From Zeus faber (Eukaryota > Chordata > Actinopteri > Zeiformes > Zeidae), in contig OY482859.1 of assembly GCA_960531495.1 (NCBI GenBank), forward strand, positions 31,998,406-32,062,405: DNA of 64,000 nt. The letters run 5' to 3'. The translations under genes were made by a program, and so were the position numbers. The notes beneath the pieces are model-generated. The model saw only the letters and a list, made by a program, of their open reading frames with translations, searched no databases and had not been told where the DNA came from. Below, piece after piece: positions 1-9,318 of the stretch; position 1 is the stretch's first letter; each line of letters begins with the position of its first letter.

Positions 1-728
1 CAAGAAAGTTCCTACTCCCCTCTAGGTACTCGTTGAGGAGACAACGTGAGTGTACGCTGAACGCTGCTCACCCTGCAACTGCGATGGAACCACTTCAACC
101 ATACCTACATAGGCTACTTGGGTTACTGCCATTCCCCTTACCACAGCCGAAGAAATGTGTGTTTTGGAAGCAGTTATCGAAGGGGCTTTCTACACCAACA
201 TTGGCGCCCCACAGACGGCTCCACCGCTGGACTTCTGCTCCACATTTGATTACACCTGGCCACTTCCCACCTTGTTATATGGTCATCATTTTCCTTGGCC
301 CCTCCATCAAAAGGACACAGATAAAACAATATCTCTGTATAAATGTATTGTACTCAATTTATACATCATTTTCTGATCCCTTTGCCTCAATTATATTATA
401 CTTAAGCATTATTGCATTTTCCTTTTGTATCATTCCACTGGGAACAACAGAAGGGAGTGTGAGAGAAAAATGATGATCAATGTTAATGAATGATATAATT
501 CTACCACCAAGTGATGTCTGAATGCTGAGGCATATGTTTGTTTGGTGACGCCCGACTCTTTCACAGGAGATCTTACATTCCTGTATATCACTGTCACGAA
601 AGTTTTAGTCGTTATCTCAGTTTTTCTAGATCGTAAAAGGACCATTTGTGTAAACACTCAACGTATGCTTTCCCGGCACTGAAAGTGTTCTACGTTTTTC
701 TTTGTTAAAAAATGTTCTCAGCTATCAC
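1..728. other. Unique sequence, no supported gene
   Basis: Moderately AT-rich sequence without recognisable protein domains, RNA genes or repeats. Short open frames exist on both strands but none matches a family I know. On the minus strand near 20-120 a frame reading VEVVPSQLQGEQ could be a further decayed exon of the SGNH-like pseudogene downstream. This is too weak to annotate. Confidence 0.4.
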
Positions 729-962
729 CTGTTCCGCTGATAGAAGTGACATCAATTGTTCCCATGACAGAACTGCTAGCGTCAAGCTCTGCTGCAACAT
801 CAGAAAACACTGTAGCACTCTCCATATCAGGATAATAAGGAGCAGCATCACTCTGACCTTTGACAAATGTTTGAGAGCGCTGCTATTCCTTCACAAGAAC
901 TGGCACATCACTGGCAGGTGTGGCTTTGAAGACACCTCCACAACGGTTGGTGCTGCCTTCCC
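729..962 (-). pseudogene. Candidate decayed exon flanked by good splice signals
   Basis: Read on the minus strand, a strong pyrimidine tract ending in TTTTTTTAG (AG at 963-964) precedes this 234-bp segment. A donor-like CAG/GTGATAG follows it at 728. One frame gives an acidic, Ser-rich peptide that includes DVPVLVKE and later PYYPDMESATVFSDVAAELD. It is broken by a single in-frame TAG after LVKE. The length is a multiple of three and the leftover bases at each end are compatible. It lies downstream of, and on the same strand as, the SGNH-like pseudogene, so it may be one of its 3' exons. I do not recognise the domain. The splice-site quality is seen directly; membership in the gene is inference. 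Confidence 0.35.
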
Positions 963-1541
963 CTAAAAAAAAGCAAGAGAATGGAATGCATGGACAAAAT
1001 AAAACTAAAATGAAGTACTACTATCAAAAATGTCATTGAAAAAAGAAGAAAAACAACGAACAAAGCAAACCTGCTCCGTTCCCAGTGTCCTCTTGGAGGC
1101 AGTAGCTTTCTGCCAATGTCCCACCGTGGCTTTCCCATGTAAGCAAAGCAAAATTTTCTTGATATAAAATTGATATACAATTGTTGATATAAAAACAATA
1201 TAAAATTCTCCACACTGGACAGCGCTAGAAAGATGCGATGGAACAAGTTGATAACGGGATGGATCATTCCGGCGACGCTACTGGTGTTGTGTCCACCTGT
1301 GAAATCATAGAGCAAAATGTCGATTTAAGACAATGTTTTGACAAAAGGCCAACTAAAAGCACTAACTACTAAACTAAACTAAACTAAACTACTAACTAAA
1401 AAGAGAATAAAAAAACCAACAAACTGCAGAAAATCTCCTGGATACAAAACAATAGAGGACGGTTGAGGGGAGCCGACAGCAGAATCAACTGTAGCCCGGA
1501 GCGCTCACTGGTAAGTTGTTCAGTTAATTAAAGTGTGTTAG

Positions 1542-1575
<34 letters not shown>

Positions 1576-1705
1576 ATGTCCATATGTTTCATAACAAACA
1601 TATTAAAATTGTTTAATGAAAATCGGTACACTTTGAGTGAATATCAGAGACTATCACAGTTTCCAGAGGGTCTTACCCCAACAATAACAGTGTGCAACCG
1701 ATTAT
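963..1705. other. Intron-like or intergenic AT-rich stretch with two microsatellites
   Basis: No supported gene. It holds a short (CTAAA)n run near 1,368-1,390 and a (TG)n run at 1,545-1,573. On the minus strand near 1,297 an acceptor-like TTTCACAG is followed by a short frame with stops. A donor-like GGAGCAG/GTTTGC lies near 1,070. Both could mark further decayed exons of the neighbouring pseudogene, but the peptides are not recognisable. Confidence 0.35.
1545..1573. repeat. (TG)n microsatellite
   Basis: An uninterrupted TG dinucleotide run of about 14 units. It is a simple-sequence repeat of the kind common in fish genomes, with no sign of function. Confidence 0.9.
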
Positions 1706-2772
1706 CTTTCTGCCCCTTCCAACCAGTCTCCACTCAAAAGGGTTAGGTGAAGGATGAGGCACGATGAGCTCTCCCTTCACAACCACTTTTGGAGAGAATG
1801 TTGGAACTGACCTGCCGGGAGAAACCTTTGACTTTCGTGCTGTTGGCGGCGCTGTTGTCTCCAGTTGGCGATAAGCAGCATTTAACAGCAATTTCACAGG
1901 GCCATGGTTTCACAACATAGCAAAGTTATTCATAAAATAGCCATCACGTGACATGAAAACAAATTGTACAATTGTACTTACACCATCTCTGCTTCACAGC
2001 TCTGGGTGGTTCAATGGGAAGTGGTTGGCTGCAGAAAAGTACTTGATGCCTTAAAACAACGATTAGGACGAATAGAAATATGCATACATAGATGTCAACT
2101 TTGTTAATTAGAAATATTTATTGAATTGGTTTGTCTAAAAATATATACTCCGTTATACATTTAACTGTACTAAAATTAAAATATGCTTCCCATGCATGCC
2201 GCCACAGGATGGTATTCCTCACGGAGCAAATAGTCAGACGCGGAAGGAAGTCCAGGACAAACACCTATACAAACACACAAAAAAAAAAAGGTGTTTATTA
2301 CAGTACATTTGTTTTCAAAATGTAAAATATGTTCTGCAGAGCTCACAAAGCAAAAGTATTAATAGTACCAATACTACCAAAAATGTACTAAACATGAAGC
2401 GTAACTTTGGCCAGCGACTGCAGACACTGACCAGGAGGCTGCGAAAGTCTACTGCTGCCTCGTCGATGGTCCTGCTGGCCGTCAAGTCGCTGCTAGGGGC
2501 TACAACACAAACTGCGTCAGGTCTCCGAGACAAAAAAGCATTCAGTACCTCGGTCCCCTGGCATCTTCACAAATCCATCCACAATGCTCCGTAGATGGGA
2601 GTCACCAACAAGAAGTACAAACTAGAAACATAGAAAGTCTTTTTTTTTCATGAAAATCACAACTTTTGTCTTCAAGTATTGTTCATAAATAATCAAACAA
2701 AAATACCTTCTTATCTGGAGACTCTGCTGTAATGACCAGCTTGTGGCTTCGTCCAGTCACGGTGGAAATTGG
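1706..2772 (-). pseudogene. Intron-containing pseudogene of an SGNH/GDSL-hydrolase-like fish protein
   Basis: Five exon-like blocks are seen on the minus strand, in order. 2707-2772 gives VTGRSHKLVITAESPDKK and ends at a GT donor. 2405-2621 follows a TTTCTAG acceptor and joins in frame; it carries LVGDSHLRSIVDGF (the GDS nucleophile block of SGNH hydrolases) and then, after a frameshift, [17 protein letters not shown] and CSRWPK. About 2186-2264 gives VFVLDF and, after another frameshift, REEYHPVAA. 1982-2049 gives IKYFSAANHFPL and SRDG before a GTAAGT donor, with TGA (1994-1996) where a Trp codon is expected. About 1706-1909 gives KLLLNAAYRQLE, PKVVVKGEL and PFEWRLVGRGRK. The His that should follow SRDG in the catalytic DxxH block is missing. 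I recognise these blocks from multi-copy, mostly uncharacterised teleost genes. Retained introns argue for a duplicated copy, not a retrocopy. Two frameshifts, a stop and a lost catalytic block make function unlikely. The family name and substrate are unknown to me. Confidence 0.7.
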
Positions 2773-3105
2773 CTACAGGCGCACTTTCTGGTGATCACCT
2801 GTTTCTTAACAGACAAAAACCCAAAATAAATACTACTGACTTTCCACGAGGCTTCTAAAAGTGTTGAGGCACAATAGATAAATAAGAACAGCACAAGACA
2901 CTAATTCGACAATAACATTTTGAAATGGCTCCATAACTTAGAAACTGATCATTTTCTAGAACAAGTGTACTGCAATTTAAAGCATCCAAAAACCTTACTG
3001 CTGGCTGTAAAGGTGAAACTATTTTTTCTATTGATTGGTCTATAGACCATCATATCGGTTAGTCAATTAACTCTACAAGTACCAGCAGAATGTAGAGAAA
3101 TAGCT
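2773..3105. other. Unique AT-rich sequence, nothing recognised
   Basis: Lies upstream of the pseudogene's first visible exon on the minus strand. I see no domain, RNA gene or repeat. An additional 5' exon could be present but is not recognisable. Confidence 0.4.
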
Positions 3106-3188
3106 GTAGCTTGAATGTTATTCTCCCTTGTAAGTCGCTTTGGATAAAAGCATCTGCTAAATGACTAAATGTAAATGTAAATGTAAAT
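3106..3188 (+). mobile_element. 3' tail of an L2 (Maui-like) LINE or an L2-mobilised SINE
   Basis: This 83-bp segment matches the 3' end of the L2 element at 22,633-22,709 almost base for base. It runs from TGAATGTTATTCTCCC through AAGTCGCTTTGGATAAAAGC and ends in ATGTAA-type tandem repeats. That tail is a hallmark of fish L2 LINEs and of SINEs that borrow their machinery. No coding part or tRNA-like head is visible, so this is a severely 5'-truncated copy; LINE and SINE origin cannot be told apart. Confidence 0.85.
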
Positions 3189-4067
3189 AACAAGAATATA
3201 AACAATTAACAAAATGCGGACAAATAATAGACAGGAATACGAAGGTACGCCCCCCATTGCATGCTGGGGTTTTCACGTGGCATAGCCCATGCTAACGCGT
3301 CCTTGTGTCTCGTAAAATGTTTAGTGTTGAGTACATAAATCACGGATCATTTTTTGATGATACAAAAACTACTTTAAAAAATGATAACCCTCAAAAAGAT
3401 TTTAGACCTGAATTTTTGAGCCTCATGGGAACCCCACCTGACTTTTTGATTACACAGGGGACCCACCATGTTATGGTCTATTGACATGCAAACTTTGACA
3501 CTGAACACTTTTTTTAATCAATAGGTCAGATTCTGATTGAAAAATATAAACCTTCCAAAAGTATAATTATTAATTTGAAAGGATATACAACCAATTTAAG
3601 AAATCAGGCCTCAGGCCAACACCACTTAAACATATCAAAAATTGGAAAGTAAAGATTATTTTTCTACCTAAGCACGCTGTAAGTAAATGTAGTAAATTTG
3701 AGCATATTATGCAGATCATTTTCGACTTAAATACCGGTTCATCAATTGATTTCCAGATAAGTATGACAAATACCACATATACTTTAAAAGAGAGCACAGA
3801 ATCAATTGTTATTTAATTTGATGGTTTTGACAGTATAATATTTTCTTCCAAACTTAATCGAACGGGGAATAAACCTACACCCACTGTACAAAATGTAGAT
3901 AAAAAATTACAATTATTTATTATAAAATAAAAAGGAGCAGATGGCACAAGAAAACAAACAAGGGCTCACACAGGGCTCAGTAAGTCTCCTGATATGCTTT
4001 GTAACAAAGAAAAAGTGCAATGTATTCACGCGGGGGAAGAGTAGTATGGTGGTAAACCCTGACCTTT
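3189..4067. other. AT-rich sequence, nothing recognised
   Basis: No open frame resembles a known protein, and no transposon ends or RNA genes were recognised. It separates the L2 tail from the fold-back element. Confidence 0.4.
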
Positions 4068-4530
4068 GGCCTTTGCCTGCACCTAACTATCCATTTTCAA
4101 TTAATCTGCTGATAAAAACCTACCCTACGGTGGTCGGCACGAAAACTCACTGCAAATAGACAAAACACAAGCAAATTCAGAAAACATCATCATCAATTTG
4201 ACAACACAGGCAAGAGATGCAAAACAATGGAAACATTTGCACAGAAACAAACTTAAAAGCAATTCACCACGGACACTTCATTTGGGGAATATATCAGATA
4301 TGATACACAAACATTTCTTGATGTTTTTATTTTAAGTTTGTTCCTTCGTGAACTTTTCCATTGTGTTGTTGCCTGTGTTGTCAAATTGATGATGACATTT
4401 TCTAAATTTGCTTGCGTTTTGTCTATTTACATGTATTTTCTTTAGTTGCAGAGTTTTCCCGTTGGCCACCGTAGAGTCAGTTGTTATCAGCAGATGAATT
4501 GACTTGCGGCCTTTGACTGCACCTAACTAC
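4068..4530. mobile_element. Fold-back (MITE-like) element with imperfect long inverted repeats
   Basis: Two arms, about 4,098-4,235 and 4,356-4,501, are imperfect reverse complements over roughly 140 bp. Shared blocks include ATCTGCTGATAA, CTACGGTGG, AAATAGACAAAAC and ATCATCAATTTGACAACACA. A roughly 120-bp centre shows a further short complementary pair (AACAAACTTAAAA). Outside the arms is a direct repeat of about 22 bp, GGCCTTTG(C/A)CTGCACCTAACT, at 4,068 and 4,508. No transposase is encoded, so this fits a non-autonomous fold-back DNA transposon. Superfamily is not assigned because the direct repeat is longer than usual target duplications. Confidence 0.6.
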
Positions 4531-4708
4531 TAATTATCAATGTTTTCGCCTGATAAAATCAATAACTAGTTGAACTCCAGTGTATACCTGGGTACTCAGG
4601 ATGCCAACGAACAACACAAACATCATCAAAAATGAAGTTGCATCAAATGAACCAACATTTTTGAGCAACATGAACCAACATGTTTGAGCAAATGCTTTAA
4701 CAACTCTA

Positions 4709-4932
4709 TTAATAAATTCTTCTCGCACTTTCGCATTGGATGGCAGTGATACGATTTTTTACATAGTACTTCAATGCAGTCCAGCTTCGCTGGTTTAGAG
4801 CTTCAGGTGAAGCTCTAATACATGCATCACACTCAGTCCTTCCCGGCACTTTACCACTTTCAATTAAAGCCTTCAGGTTCTTTTCCACCGCATGGACCTC
4901 CTCAGGTAACCACCTCCTTCTCTCAGAGATTT
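4709..4932 (-). CDS. Possible terminal coding exon with a SANT/Myb-like domain
   Basis: On the minus strand a pyrimidine-rich tract ending in CTATCTTAG (AG at 4,933-4,934) precedes an uninterrupted frame of about 74 codons ending in TAA. It opens with ISERRRWLPEEVHAVE and continues through GKVPGRTECDAC and WTALKYYVKNRITAI. I recognise this as the C-terminal module seen in many uncharacterised teleost proteins: a charged helix-turn-helix-like segment with RRW near the start, a Cys-x-x-Cys pair, and a KNRITA ending. No in-frame damage is seen. Upstream exons should lie at higher coordinates but were not found, so it may be the end of a real gene or an isolated remnant. The relation to the SGNH-like pseudogene downstream is unclear, since this exon carries its own stop codon. 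Confidence 0.45.
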
Positions 4933-4969
4933 CTAAGATAGAAATAGAAATGTAAAAGGACAAATACAA

Positions 4970-6589
4970 TTAGGAGTGTAGACCAGGTCTTTCAATCGCT
5001 GTATCTTTTGGTTACTCTATTCTCAATTCAGAATCAGAAATGGAAAAAATGGGGTATGAGTGGTTTTCAAATTTTGCTTTTTTGGAGATACAAAAATCAA
5101 AATTGAAAAATTATTTTTCCATTTCATGACCAAAGGATGAGTGAAATTTAAAATCAGGTTTGACTTTCATTTTTTTTTATTTCAATAGGAAAAAATAAAA
5201 TCACAACAACATCATACAACAACATACACACCGATCAGCCACAACATTAGAACCAGTTACAACTATTTTCCAAAATTCAGTGGTACATTTCTCATGCTGC
5301 TAAATCACCTCCATACAGCAATGTGTATGAACCAGCAAAATGGGATGCTGTGATTGTTCCAGATGTCCCACATGATCGCGACTTTATAAATGTTATCTTT
5401 TACTGTTTATCCTTAAAGTCAGGCACTGCCCGAGGATAACAGATATCATTGCAGAAAATATTCTATTTCAGCAGGCAACCACTTGTACAGCCGGCCCACC
5501 CAAATGACAGAGAGCACATATTGCTTTCATAAGTTAAAAAACAAAAAAACAAAATGCACAGCACAAACACAGTAAATATGAAAAAAAAATCGATAAGCCA
5601 CGAACAACGTGCACACACGATGTAGGTCGCCCGCTGACTGACGCCAACGCGCCAACTACAAATTTCCACGGTCGTATCTTGGAGCAGTCAGTCGTAAGAC
5701 GATGCTAATTTTCGCGACTATCGTATCTTGGATTAGTAAGTAGATGCAGTCATAAGTCGAGGTACCATTGTACCTTCAAATAAAGTCTAGACTGGCAAAA
5801 AACAGTCCGGACTCTCTCAGCACGCTTTGGTGGAGAACCGATCAAGTGAAACTTAGCTAGCGGGTCCGTCTGTCTGTTTGAAAACCGTCTCTCTCTCACA
5901 GTAGTGTCTCCCTGCCCCAACACACAGTAAACTAAATCTAAATGCTAGTTAACACTCCACTCCAACACACATTTAACTAAAGCTAGATACTGTGCATGTT
6001 AAAAACGGCTTTATAAAATAAAACAAAGTCATTAACTTTTGCATGCATAATCTCTCCGTGTTATATCGTGTTATAACACAAAACTGCTAGCATTTAACAG
6101 CAAAAACGTGTAACAATTGAAAAGTTAACTTTCTAAAACATTTTTTTTTCGTGCACTTACTCTATATCCATTTTATTGCCCCCGTTCTTCTTCTGCTGTT
6201 TCAATATTGGGCACAGTCACGGCATGAGGAGATAGGGTAAATATAGTGTGCTTCTCTCAGACGTTCTCCTCCCGCAATGCGGAAGCTTCTCCAAAAAATT
6301 ACTCCATCCAAATAAATTATTTTAATATATTTTAATAATGCATTCCCAAAATTATTATTACATCATGCTAATGTGATCGTACAAAATATACCATTAAGAT
6401 ATTAAAAAAAACGTCTATAATGACGCATTTTGATAACCAAATTATTATTTATTATTATGAATACGTGGATTATTCTTTGTAAAGAAGAACGATTGGGCAT
6501 TAATTTAATGAGATTAAGTTTATCGCTGTTCGGCATAATTATTAAAATTACTACTATTCATTGTAGGATAAGATAGTAATCTTTATTAA
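4970..6589. other. AT-rich sequence without a supported gene
   Basis: No recognisable protein, RNA gene or complete transposon. Near 5,228-5,255 the sequence begins CACCGATCAGCCACAACATTA, resembling the start of a common dispersed fish repeat that I cannot name with confidence. The remainder contains homopolymer-rich and AT-rich stretches only. Confidence 0.4.
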
Positions 6590-7240
6590 TGAGGGCATCA
6601 GACTCCCTGGACTCCTGCCGAAACGCTGACGGAGGGAGAGCGAGGGGTAACGCAGGTAGCCGAGCTCGCTAATGATCCTTCCCCGTAAACACCCCGTGGA
6701 GGTGATTTAGCTACGTCGCCTTCAGCCGTGCGCCACATTTCCCGGCCCCGCTCCTTGTAAAGCTCTGAGTCTGCCTACCCCCACCACCCGACTCCACTAC
6801 CGCCGCCAAGCTTGCACGTCAATGCCGGGCTTCGTCATCGTCGACAGGTGAACCCAACTTGGCCCCTGTAACCCGTGAGATTGTTCCGCCACACACACAC
6901 TTTGTTTATCCCCCCTATTATAAAAAAAAAACAACACAACGGGCCGTGTCGGCCAGGGGATGTGTGCAGCGGTGGACTCTGGCCACACACAGAAGCAGGA
7001 TGGCAAGCTCCCTGCTAAAGGGGGGGGGGGGGGGGGGGGGGGTCAGAAGGACCCTGGATGGCAGGGGAGCTCGGAGGGTGGGGGCAAACGAGCGTCCGCC
7101 CGCTGAACGTTGACAGCCTTTAGCAGCAGAACAACTGCACGGCAGCTCTGCTGGGACACGAGGAGCTGCTGGAGAGCTACTGGAGAGCTGAAGGCTGCGG
7201 CATGAGAGGAATTCATAACACAAGGCGGCTTCAGCTGTGT
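6590..7240. promoter_or_regulatory. GC/CpG-rich stretch, possible promoter or first-exon region
   Basis: Base composition changes abruptly from AT-rich to GC-rich with many CpGs (for example CGCTGACGG, GCCGAGCTCGC, CGTCATCGTCGACAG). A donor-like GTCGACAG/GTGAACC lies near 6,840 on the plus strand. Such islands mark vertebrate promoters, but no convincing coding exon or core promoter is visible. The GC content may also reflect other repeat material. Low certainty. Confidence 0.25.
7020..7042 (+). repeat. Poly(G) run of 23 bases
   Basis: An uninterrupted run of 23 G on the plus strand within the GC-rich stretch. Such a tract can form a G-quadruplex and is prone to length error in sequencing, so its exact length is uncertain. 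Confidence 0.85.
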
Positions 7241-7258
7241 TGATATGACTTGCATCAT

Positions 7259-7286
7259 TGTGTGTGTGTGTGTGTGTGTGTGTGTG
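7259..7286. repeat. (TG)14 microsatellite
   Basis: Fourteen uninterrupted TG units. The surrounding 140 bp up to the gypsy element is otherwise TG-rich and without a gene. Confidence 0.9.
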
Positions 7287-7426
7287 CCGGGACGGTTTGT
7301 TATGTGAATGTGTGTGGTGGGAGAGGATATACACAGTGCTGTGAGTGCATATGGGTAGTACGTAGTCCTGTTTAAACCACAGTGTATAGGTTAACATGAC
7401 TGTGTGTGTATACATACTGGATGTAC

Positions 7427-7805
7427 TGTCACGACCAGAACAGGGAGGAACCCAAACGCACGACACAGGGACACGGGAGGCAGGCAAATAATAAAGTGAT
7501 GTTTATTAACCGGGACGGTGGAGCTGGCCGGAGGGACCTGGTCGGGGGGGGATGGAGCAGGGCAGGACAGGGACGATGATGACCAGGAGATGGGGTCCAG
7601 GATCCGGGTGGAGAGACGGGGAACCAGGCTGGGTGGAGAGTCCTGGTCGACCAGCGGAGACAGACAGGTGAAGGGAAGGCGAGACAACAAGACATAAACT
7701 AGGAACTTGGAACTTGGAACTGGGAACTAGGAACTAGGAAGGGAGCCAATCGCTGACGCGGCTGACGCGGCTGACGCGGCGATGCAACTCGGGGAAAGCT
7801 AGTTG
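7427..7805 (-). repeat. Truncated 3' LTR
   Basis: Direct repeat of the first 350-odd bases of the right LTR, ending at AGCTAGTTG. There the sequence switches to reverse transcriptase coding. The outer part of the LTR (the U3 start in element orientation) is absent, removed by the same deletion that took the rest of pol. Unlike the right copy it carries three GCTGACGCG units near 7,752-7,779. Both copies share a GGAACTTGGAACT/AGGAACT minisatellite. Confidence 0.88.
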
Positions 7806-8349
7806 CTAACCTCCCGTTAATTAGGGCCTGGAAGACCGCTGGGGCATTTGACAGCCCAAAGGGCATAACAAGGTACTCAAAGTGACCGAGCGGGGTGTTA
7901 AAGGCAGTCTTCCACTCGTCCCCTTTGCGGATGCGGACCAGGTGGTAAGCGTTGCGGAGGTCCAGCTCGGAAAAGTGGGTGGCCCCCTGGATGGGGACGA
8001 AGACTGAATCCATCAGGGGCAAGGGGTACTTGTCTTTGATCGTGATATCGTTCAGTCCCCTGAAATCGACGCAAGGACGGAGGGTCTTGTCCTTCTCCGC
8101 AACAAAGAAGAACCCTGCGCCTAGCGGAGAAAACGAGGGACGAGTAATCCTGGCAGCGAGAGAGTCGCGGATGTGAGTCTCCATGGCCTCCTGTTCAGAC
8201 CGGGAGACGTTATACAGGCGACTGCAGGGGAGGGGGGCGCCTGGCAGGAGGTTGATTGCGCAGTCATAGGGGCGATGACGTGGTAAGGAGCGGCCGGAGC
8301 GTAGCCCTACCGAGGAGTCGCCCTCTCGTGGCCGGACCGGGCAGGTGGC
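7806..8349 (-). pseudogene. pol: Partial gypsy pol: N-terminal half of reverse transcriptase
   Basis: The minus-strand frame shows the classical gypsy sequence blocks [87 protein letters not shown] and ALIN, after which it is cut off. The first catalytic Asp (in LDLRNAYH) is present. The YxDD motif, RNase H and integrase are lost. The fragment is in the same frame as gag, separated only by a TGA, with the protease region deleted between them. Beyond ALIN the frame runs into LTR sequence. It cannot encode an active enzyme. Confidence 0.88.
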
Positions 8350-9297
8350 TCAGAGGTGTCCCAGCCGACCGCAATACAGAGAGGCACCGGTCTGTAGGCG
8401 GCGTGCTCGCTCCTCTGGGTAGATCCGGGAGCGACCAAGCTGCATTGGCTCGGCATCGGAGAGAGTCGGGGGACTTGTGCGGCGCCCAAGAGTAGCGGGC
8501 GCTGGAGACTGGGGCGTGGCCGCCCAGGCGGGAGGCACGGACTGGAGGCTCGCCCCCTCCCTCTCGCGATGGCGCTCCCGTAGCCGGTTGTCCAGGCGGA
8601 TTGAGGTCTCCACTAGTTGGTCCAGGTCCGTGGGCTCGTCCCGCCGTGCCAGCTCGTCCCGCAACTCGTCGTTCAGGGCACGCTGGAACACGTCCTGCAG
8701 GGCTCCGTCATTCCAGCCGCTTTCCGCGGCTAGAGTCCGGAACTCGACGACGAGGGAGGCGACGCTACGGGAACCCTGGCGGAGGGAGAGGAGTCTTCTG
8801 GCGGCCTCCTTGCCGCAAACTGGGTGGTCGAAGACTCTCCTCATTTCGCGGGTAAACAGATCGTAGGAGAGACTCACGGGACCCCCCTGACTCCAAACCG
8901 CGGAACCCCAGCCGAGAGCCGCCCCTCTCAGGCAGGAGATGAGGAACGCGATGTGGGCACTATCGGAGTCGTACGACGACAGCCGCTGTTGGAAAACCAC
9001 CGCGCACTGCACAAGGAAGGCGCGGCAGGTGCCGAAATCGCCGTCGTAAGGCGCTGGAGCCGGAACGTGGGGCTCAGGGGGAACGAGAGAGGCGCTGGGA
9101 GCCCTGGTGGGGGAAGGAGGGCAGGTCGGAGGAGCAGGGGAGGCCACGGGGGCCGGAGGGCCCTGCAGGCTGCTGACGGCCGCAGAGATGGTCCGGAGGT
9201 GTTCCGCGATGTCCCGGAGGACCCAGTCATGTTGCCCAAGCAACACTCCTCTGTCCCGGAGTGCGCGGCGGAGCCCTTCTGTGTCGGCTGGGTCCAT
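8350..9297 (-). CDS. gag: Gypsy Gag polyprotein (315 codons, stop inside zinc knuckle)
   Basis: It starts at the ATG of MDPADTEGLRRALRDRG, 21 bp from the 5' LTR. The frame is open further upstream into the LTR, but this ATG fits family practice. A helical N-terminus is followed by a Pro/Ser/Ala-rich linker and a capsid-like core (YDGDFGTCRAFLVQC, FLISCLRGAALGW, LLSLRQGSRSVASLVVEFRTLA, ELARRDEPTDLDQLV). A basic region follows (NRLRERHRERE). The C-terminal zinc knuckle is defective. LYCGRLGHL is followed by TGA before the last Cys, and the first Cys position appears to be Ser. In active relatives this protein forms the virus-like particle that packages element RNA. The open frame is otherwise intact. 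Confidence 0.85.
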   Translation of the reverse strand: MDPADTEGLRRALRDRGVLLGQHDWVLRDIAEHLRTISAAVSSLQGPPAPVASPAPPTCPPSPTRAPSASLVPPEPHVPAPAPYDGDFGTCRAFLVQCAVVFQQRLSSYDSDSAHIAFLISCLRGAALGWGSAVWSQGGPVSLSYDLFTREMRRVFDHPVCGKEAARRLLSLRQGSRSVASLVVEFRTLAAESGWNDGALQDVFQRALNDELRDELARRDEPTDLDQLVETSIRLDNRLRERHREREGASLQSVPPAWAATPQSPAPATLGRRTSPPTLSDAEPMQLGRSRIYPEERARRLQTGASLYCGRLGHL

Positions 9298-9318
9298 GTT
9301 TTCCTGGCCAGACCGTAC

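Noticed and set aside
6797..7113. Small frames across the poly-G tract
   Set aside because: They depend on the homopolymer length, which is unreliable, and have no homology I recognise.
7391..7695. Minus-strand frames in the left LTR (Pro/Ser-rich)
   Set aside because: They lie inside LTR sequence, also occur in the right LTR, and match no protein family.
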